Source of the DNA: Paroedura picta
Lineage: Eukaryota; Chordata; Lepidosauria; Squamata; Gekkonidae
Length of the DNA: 64,000 nt
Reading direction: 5' to 3'
NCBI RefSeq assembly: GCF_049243985.1
Contig: NC_135379.1
Location: 20,234,001-20,298,000 of the forward strand
Positions within the stretch are counted from its first letter, which is position 1; the number at the start of each line of letters is the position of its first letter. Under the pieces are notes generated by a model. The model was not told the origin of the DNA and made no database searches. It worked only from the letters and a program-made list of their open reading frames with translations. Shown here in pieces: positions 56,712 through 64,000 of the stretch. The position numbers and the translations under genes are program-made.

Positions 56712-56993
56712 GAGCCTCTTGTGGCGCAGAGTGATAAAGCAGCTGACATGCTGTTTGAAGCTCTGCCCATGAGGCTGGGAGTTCAATCCCATCAGCCGGC
56801 TCAAGGTTGACTCAGCCTTCCATCCTTCTGAGGTCGGTAAAATGAGTACCCAGCTTGCTGGGAGGTAAATGGTAATGAATGGGGAAGGCATTGGCAAACC
56901 ACCCCGTATTGAGTCTGCCAAGAAAAAGCTAGAGGGCGTCACCCCAAGGGTCAGACATGACCTGGTGCTTGCACAGGGGATACCTTTACTTTT
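56712..56993 (+). mobile_element. Sauria-type SINE with 13-bp TSD
   Basis: GAGCCTCTTGTGGCGCAGAG to ATACCTTTACTTTT. Perfect 13-bp duplication TATGCTAGCTAAA at 56699-56711 and 56994-57006. An intact, young-looking copy. Confidence 0.93.
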
Positions 56994-57094
56994 TATGCTA
57001 GCTAAATCTTAATAGACTTAATAACTTAAAGTCCAGCACCCTATTATATGCAGGTACATCTTGTTGAATTTACCTGTATGTAATGAACTGTTTT

Positions 57095-57386
57095 TTAGAG
57101 CCTCTTGTGGTGCAGAGTGGTAAGGCAGCAGTCATGCAGTCTGAAAGCTCTGCCCATGAGGCTGGGAGTTCGATCCCAGCAGCCGGCTCAGGGTTGACTC
57201 AGCCTTCCATCCTTCTGAGGTCGGTAAAATGAGTACCCAGATTGCTGGGGGGTAAACGGTAATGACTGGGGAAGGCACTGGCAAACCACCCTGTATTGAG
57301 TCTGCCATGAAAACGCTAGAGGGTGTCACCCCAAGGGTCAGACATGACTCGGTGCTTGCACAGGGGATACCTTTACCTTTTTTACC
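57095..57386 (+). mobile_element. Sauria-type SINE with 14-bp TSD
   Basis: GAGCCTCTTGTGGTGCAGAG to GATACCTTTACCTTTTTT. Duplication TAATGAACTGTTTT (57081-57094) and TAATGAGCTGTTTT (57387-57400), one mismatch. In the same direction as the copy 100 bp upstream. Confidence 0.92.
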
Positions 57387-57400
57387 TAATGAGCTGTTTT

Positions 57401-58466
57401 GCAGTCTCCATAATTGGCCTGCCCGGTCAAGCCCCTGTAAAAGTCTTCAGTGCATTAAAAGACTGCTCTTTTTAAAGCCATTTCTTCACTTTTCCATTTG
57501 TCAAGTAGTGAACTAAAGCTCTGTGAGTGTGATTTATCACAACAGCAGGTCTTGCCCTTATACAGAATAACACATACAAAGTCTCATTTGTTGAAACCCT
57601 GTAATATGAAAATGCTCTCTCAGATGTAACACAACCCAGTCTATACACACACTTTCATAAGTAACGAAATAAAGGTTGCTTTCATTCTGAAACGTCATTT
57701 TCTGTATTTATAAAAAATATGGTGTCCCTTAATGGGGTTTTTCTAACATGCTCCTCTTTGGCTTTTCTTTTTTTCTTTTCTTTTTAAAATTAACTTCTAA
57801 CCTGAAAAAGTTCTGCAAAGCTCACTGTTATGTTATTAGCTTCCACTCTCAATTGGGAGTGATGTTGTTGATTACTGTGATGCTTTGTCCCTGCACAAGG
57901 AGCTCTGAGACAGGTAGTTCTTCAGAGATCATTTCATATAGGAAAGCACAAATCTGTTTATTGAACTACAGGTCCTGGTTTGATTGCACAAGCACTCACA
58001 CTTTGTTCTAGAAGAAGGGGTTGAGTTGTACCAGCAATACACTTCAGAACATAATTCGTTTTAATCTAACCCTGCTTCTTACTAGTGTCAGTAAATCTCA
58101 CATAATCCAGACACTCCATATAAGTATGTAACAGACAGAGGGAAATACATTTCAGTTAATTTGATTTATTTTTGCTCATTGTAGAGGAGATTGCCCACTG
58201 TAGAGGGTGTGAGCTGGCCAGACTCCAATAAAGTTATCCTGTCCTTTCCCCTGCTTTCAATGCTTGAACTCTGCTCAGGATAGCATATCAGTTGTTTGGC
58301 AGGTTTATGAATAATTGTGCATGAAGACTGCATCACTCATGAATAACTTGCTGTCAAATTGCAACCTAAGTAGGGCAAGTCCATCTTCAAGGCTGGAGAT
58401 GAGCAGAGGTGGCTTGCCATTGGCTTCCTGTGATGAGCTCTGGCTAAGCTGGGCTTTGTGAGTTGT
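57401..58466. other. Putative ANKIB1 intron 1, unassigned
   Basis: No gene or repeat that I can name. Confidence 0.45.
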
Positions 58467-58640
58467 TGCATAATTCATGAATCTGCCTTATACTCAATCA
58501 GACCATCCATCCATCAAATTCAGTGTTGTCTCCTCTCACGGGCTGTAGCTTTCCTCTTACCTGATCCTTTTAACTGGAGATGCTGGGGAATGAACCAAGG
58601 ATCTTCTGCATGCCAAGCATTGAGCCATGGCTCCCTCCCA
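58467..58640 (-). mobile_element. tRNA-like SINE, second reptile family
   Basis: On the plus strand: ATCTGCCTTATACTCAATCA, GGGGAATGAACCAAGGATCT, TCTGCATGCCAAGCATTGAG. Reversed, it has a tRNA-like head with a box B-like element. Also at 46196-46490. Confidence 0.6.
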
Positions 58641-59932
58641 CGAAACTCATACAGATACCAAAACTCTGTATTTCTAAGTTAAAAATGTAACATCCATGTA
58701 ACCTTAAAGTCCATTGCCAAGTATGTTAATGTGTCAAAACAATGGATGTGAAAATTATATCTTAAAGAAAGTTAGTTCCAGATCAGCAAGCATTGGGGAG
58801 GGGGGCGTGATAGTGGAATAATATGAAACTGGTCATCCTTCTGCCTCTTCATTTTCTCAGAAGATGCCTTCTACTATCTCTTTGCATACTTGGGTCAGAG
58901 TTGATTTTAAAGGATGGATCACTTAGAGTAGTTGCCAGCAATAGATATTGACACCTGCAGAATACAGGCTTCATTTGATCTCTAAATCTATATAAAAGAA
59001 GCTTGGGTCTTTGATTTGCTCAAAGCTATATCCAGATTGGTAACCAATAATTTAAATTTGATTAATGTATTAATCCTTGAGGATGACAGTGTTCTGAAAA
59101 TGGGACTATTTTATCTCTTGTTTGTGGCACAAAGCCAAGCCAAACTCTGGGCCAATGTCATGGTAGAGCCTAGCATTCTCTGGGAATTAAAACTAATCTC
59201 CAGACTGCAGATATCAATTCCTCTAGATGGAAACAACAATTTTGGTGGACAAATTTAGGAGAAATTGGAATTTGTAGAGTGGCTATAGACGGTGTTGCCT
59301 ATAGAATTCTAAAGACCAGAGACTGATTAGGGATTGAGATGGGGATGGGACTGCTGTTGGCTAGTATCTTCCTATGGATCTTCAGCATGGATTTTCCTCA
59401 ATGCTGAGAATATTCTGAATTTTTAGAGTTTTTAGGAAAGAACTGTATAGCAGCTAGTTAAAACAGTTAAATGTGTATGGCATATAGAACACATGTATAC
59501 AGAACTCTACAAGTGATATAATGTGGATTCTTCTTTACAAATTGAATCAGTTTGGGACTAAGTAGGTGATATTTTCAGTAGTACTCAGGCAACTACAATA
59601 CGTGTAATTCACTAGATAGCCACAGTTCTCAGAGGAAAGAAAAGAGTGTGTTTGTGCCAGTACTCGTGCAGGGAGCTGTAATTAGTAGCTAAGTGCCTAA
59701 TGTGTGTTATCTAGTCAGTGAATATCCAGTGTATGGCTATTAGTGGAAATTCCTTATTGCATCAGATGAATGATAGCCAGTGAAAGAAGGCAGGCCCCTA
59801 ATGCTCCCTGTCAGTATTCACTTGTGTAATATCATAATCCCGACATTAACTGGACTCTGGCAGATTGTCAGTATTTTTTTGTAATTAGTAGGGATCTTTA
59901 GATTTTTGAACACTATCTAGGCCTGGGATTCC

Positions 59933-60181
59933 CAACCAGGGTTCTAAGGATTATGTGAGAGCTCCCCAGGGGTTATGCAGCCTTTCCCAGAAGTTCAGGT
60001 GGCTGCTGACATCACTAGAGCTCATCTCCCTTGTTGCTCTACAGCCTTGTCACTTTCTCTTCACAATTGAAACTGTAAATGATCAATGGATAGATTGGCA
60101 TATGTCATCACGTCCTGGGACCCTAAAAGTCTGAAAAATATTTCAAAGGTTCCTCCATGGTCAAAAGGTTGAAAAAGGCTG
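59933..60181. mobile_element. Possible hAT-like MITE
   Basis: CTGGGATTCCCAACCAGGGT at the left and, inverted, CAGCCTTTTTCAACCTTTTG at the right. They share the CAACC core. The right end resembles the start at 20931. Confidence 0.45.
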
Positions 60182-60664
60182 ATCATAAGCATACTAGAAC
60201 CTGATTTAGAGTGTCAAAGAAGATACTTCAATTATTGTAAAAATTAGATATAAAAGGTTAACATCTAATAATTAGTTCATGCCTTCGATACAGATGTCCT
60301 TTGTGAATATACCAGAAAGTGAGCCAAAGCACAGGGAAGGCCACTGCAAGAAGGTTTTGTGAGAGATGGGATAAAAATATTCTTTCTAAGTAATACATAA
60401 TATAGCAGTGCATAGTCAAACGTACACATCTAAATCAGGTTTAGAGAGATGTACTTGGCAGCAGCAGTCAGAACCTGCCTGGGGAAGAATTTATTAGCAA
60501 TTATAGTAATGGCAAATGTCACTTTTATGAAGCAAAATATTATAGTATAAAATACTATTATATTAACATGGTTACCTCTTCAACGTTGGTTATGTTATGG
60601 TAAAAAAGAAAGGAACTAGTTAAATCTTCTTAAAGCTTCTTTTCAATAAAGGGACATGTTACAC

Positions 60665-60735
60665 CAGTCTTGCTGAAGCTGAAGCCAGTTTGGTAGGTGC
60701 CTGGATGGGTGACTGCTTGGGAACTACATGCTTCT
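60665..60735 (+). pseudogene. 5S rRNA-derived fragment
   Basis: CTTGCTGAAGCTGAAGCCAG, then GTAGGTGCCTGGATGGGTGA and CTGCTTGGGAACTACATGC follow the 3' half of 5S rRNA (compare GTACTTGGATGGGAGACCGC). Diverged; either a 5S pseudogene or the head of a 5S-derived SINE. Confidence 0.7.
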
Positions 60736-63700
60736 TTTTAATTCATTTTATTTATTTAAACCATTTTTAAAAATCTTGCCCTTCATCCTGAAGGCTCTCA
60801 AAGCATCTTACAACAAATCACACTCTAAGATAATAATATAATAAATAACATAAATGTCAACACCACCATCCAAAGTATAAAATCAACAATATTATTGTAA
60901 GCAGCAAAAACCATTCTGAAGAATCAGTGGAAGAAGCAAAGTGAAAGCAGTTGAGACCAGAAGACCATATTTTTTTAAAGCAGAGAAATAAAATAAATCA
61001 GGTGGTGTTATAGAGAAGAATTAAAACTGAGACATGAGCCAGAGAAGTCATGGAACAAAATATGCAATAATCATTTATTAAATTACTCCATTTATATCCC
61101 ATTTTTCTTGATAGTAGAGAAGAGATCCAAAGCAGTATTGGGGAAGGGGATAGAATTCCACAAGAAGCATGGAGAAACAAATGCATCATTAGTTAGTGCT
61201 GGAAACTCATGGGATATTATTATAAGGAGGGCAAGTGTAAGGAGAGCATTCTATCTTGGGCATTAAAACTGAGAAGACCAATTGATTTGTTTGTTTATTT
61301 ATTTAGATTTTATCCATAACTGTCCACCTCACTTTTGTCACACATGGCAGAAGAAGCAGGGTCTGTGATAGAGCCCAAGTTTGTTTGAATGTTGCTGCAA
61401 TAATGCCTACCTTGTTAAGATTAGGAAAGCATGTGCTGTGCTGGAGAAAGAAGATAGAGGAAGAAAATGTTCTGTGCTTTGGTCATATCCAGTTACTTCT
61501 GTCATTAAGGAGCTTGGAGTGTTGCTCTTGCAGAAGCCCTATAAAAATTACAATTGCCCTCAGTTCTAGTAAAACTACTGCAGTTTTTTTTTTTAATTTA
61601 CTGTCATATTTTATTTACAGTTGTTCTAATGGGGAGATACCAGAACCAGTTGCTCCGTGTCGTCACTGTTCTTTACTTCCCCAGTGATGACACTGCCTGG
61701 CAACTGCAGTAGACGCTACTTGATATTAATGCAAGTGGAAGGAATGCAGCTATCCTGGAGTTGCTTCCTAGCACTAAAACACTCCCTCTCCTGGTCCCAG
61801 CAGAACTGCTAGCCATGTTTGTTGTTTGAACATAACTTTCTTTCATATCTCCTAATTGTCATTTGACTTTAAATATCTTATTTGTATGCTAATGGATACA
61901 ATCTGCATTGCACAATGCAATAGTCATATATTTCAGCTGAAACAACGTGCGCTGCCTCTCAGACATGGAATATGCATTAATTACTTTGCATTTGTGTGTG
62001 ATTATGGGAAACATTCATACAGAGTAATGTTTGTAATACTAGAAAATAACGTTGTTTAGGATTAGGATGTCAAGGTTGTGATTATGCTTATTAAATTTTC
62101 TTCGACACAGCTCTCTTTAAGTGCATGAATCCAGTGTGTGCTCAGATCATATGACATTCACGGGTCCATTGTTTCTTAAAATACAGACTGCATGTAAATA
62201 TACCTGAAAATAACACTGTAGTTTTTGAAATTTTCATAGAGGGTGTCTGCACAAACTGATTCACCCAGGATTAATATAAATTTAGTTCAAAACCTATGCA
62301 CATGGAAATTCCCAATACCATTTTAAAGCAATCTTAGATTTTGTGTAAATGTTAATGCTTTTCTTTTGAACAATGTGTGACATTATATAGTTAACTTTTC
62401 TGCTCTGAACCGAAATGTCTTCAAATGGTATTGACTGGATGAATTGCCTTCTTGTTAGAGGAAAATGGATGTATACAGAGATGGCAAATTAAGATGCCTT
62501 TGGGAGAGTAACAAGGTCATGCTGTCTCTTAGCATTGTATGGAGAAAGACATTCACAGTTCTAAGGAGTAATAAGGTTAAGGCTATCTCTAACAAAAATG
62601 CTTTAATTAGACATCTCTTTTGCGTCATACAAAGTAATGCCTTTCTCTTCCTGTAGGACTCTCATGGGGAGAAATTGTTACCGGCGTAGAGACAGTACAT
62701 ATTCATATGCCCTCAGTCTAGTGATCTATTATTGTGCTCACAGATTTGTCTTTCCTTTCCCCCAGCTGATTGGCAGAAAGAATTAGGAGACAGTTGGGCT
62801 TCTTTTTCTCTCCCAAACTGGGAAGTTCTGGAATATCCATGTGCTCAGCAATTTGCTGTTGCTGCTACAAACAAATTCCTGGATCGCCTGATGAGACATG
62901 TAGAAGGTTGCATATGGCATCCTTATGACAATTTGCAAATACATATCACTAAATCATATCAAGGGTTTTTGAGTATTATTTCTGGGGGGACAGAGAGAGG
63001 GAGGGAGGGAGTGTTTGAGTATAAAATAAAGTGGTGTTTTTAAAAAGATCTTTCAATCATATTTTTATCCTACCTGTTGTTTCTTCAGACATGTCAAGAT
63101 AGCATACAGCGTTCTCTCTTCCACCTTATCTTTACCATGAAGATGCTGTTATACTAAGGTGGCAGTAGTCTTTCTGGAAAGCTTTGTGCCTGAGCACTAG
63201 GGCATCTTATTTTGGTTTGATTAAGTTTTCCTTGCAAGCTAAAACATGGCGTATTTAAATATAAGTATTTCAGCCTAGTAATGGAATAATGGAGGCATCG
63301 TGTAAACTGGCCCTTATATATACATGGATAGTGTGCCCTCGGTATTCTTTTTGTCCTGTGCGGCTTTCATGTCTTCCATTTCCTTTCTGCCTGTTTTCAC
63401 CTCTGCCTGCCATTTGTTTCCCATGCCAAGCTTATTGTCAGTGATAGGCTAATTAGCCATATGCTCCATAATCTGATCATCATATTCAAATTCTCCCGTT
63501 TTCTGTTTTTCATTCCCTAGATGTTTCTCTTTCCTGCCTGAAATCTTATTTTTTTTTAAAAAAATTTAACATAATGGTTGGGACTTTTAAGATAACTAAA
63601 GAAATAACAAAAACCCGATCTTTCATTGTTCCACTGTATGGGTGGAGAAGTTAGTTTAGTTCAGAGAATTGTACTTAACTTCAGGTATTTCACCTTCCTA

Positions 63701-64000
63701 ATAGTTCGTATGTAGGATTGCACAAAGACTGAGAAGGGAGGGGGAATAGGTTGCTTGTCTGTTGGTGTTCTTTGAGTATGTCAGGGAATCCCAAATTGGA
63801 ACCCTTGGGCAAGTGTGCACAAGAAACAGACTTAAAAAAAATATTTGCAATGTCTCTTAGAACAAGTTAAAGTATATATAATAGACAAGTCTCCAAAAGT
63901 ATGCAGGTTCAGGAAATAAGAAATGCTAGCTTAACTATCTAATACAATGAAAGTTTGCACATTCTTATATTCAGGAAGTCAAACCGTAGTTTAAGCATCA
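60736..64000. other. Putative ANKIB1 intron 1, right end
   Basis: An L2-like decayed tail is at 60740-60870. A frame of 103 codons at 62732-63043 shows no domain. A purine-rich GGGA run is at 62985-63010. No ANKIB1 coding exon is recognised. Confidence 0.45.

Noticed and set aside
62732-63043. A 103-codon frame as an ANKIB1 exon
   Set aside because: The translation does not resemble ANKIB1 ankyrin or RING regions, and the frame ends without a convincing donor.

Overview
This is a piece of a vertebrate nuclear genome, most likely a squamate reptile (a gecko is plausible but not decided). Three spliced genes in one orientation match the conserved amniote block CYP51A1 - LRRD1 - KRIT1 - (divergent) ANKIB1, in the same order and strands as in mammals. 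The interspersed repeats are squamate in character: BovB (RTE) LINE copies, BovB-tailed tRNA SINEs of the Sauria type, a second tRNA SINE family, CR1, L2-like and older RTE LINEs, several hAT-type elements, Helitron-like elements and a 5S rRNA-derived SINE. I recognised no retroviral or LTR element.

Layout. 80-13920 (minus): coding exons 1 to 8 of CYP51A1; the last exons with the haem cysteine lie beyond the left edge. 13.7-14.3 kb: its CpG-rich promoter. 14.3-17.1 kb: a stack of nested transposons. 17196-24004 (minus): complete LRRD1 in five coding exons (900 codons). 24.0-27.0 kb: intergenic. 26992-43999 (minus): complete KRIT1 in 16 coding exons that sum to 736 codons, the human length. 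44.0-48.2 kb: KRIT1 5' untranslated intron, filled with LINE and SINE copies. 48.1-49.3 kb: a CpG island with two divergent splice donors, read as the shared KRIT1/ANKIB1 promoter. 48926-64000: no coding exon recognised; read as the large first intron of ANKIB1.

Exon limits were worked out by hand from reading frame, GT/AG sites and remembered human protein sequences. Every junction keeps phase, which is a strong internal check. CYP51A1 makes sterols, KRIT1 is the vascular junction scaffold (CCM1), LRRD1 is little studied and ANKIB1 is an RBR-type E3 ligase family member. They are neighbours by ancestry, not an operon.

I found no convincing new multi-gene system. The most interesting material is in the mobile elements: a BovB copy whose frame is still open, Helitron-like elements with full terminal hallmarks and unusual GC-rich hairpins, a repeat with a hammerhead-like core, and hAT elements with readable target duplications beside or inside host genes.
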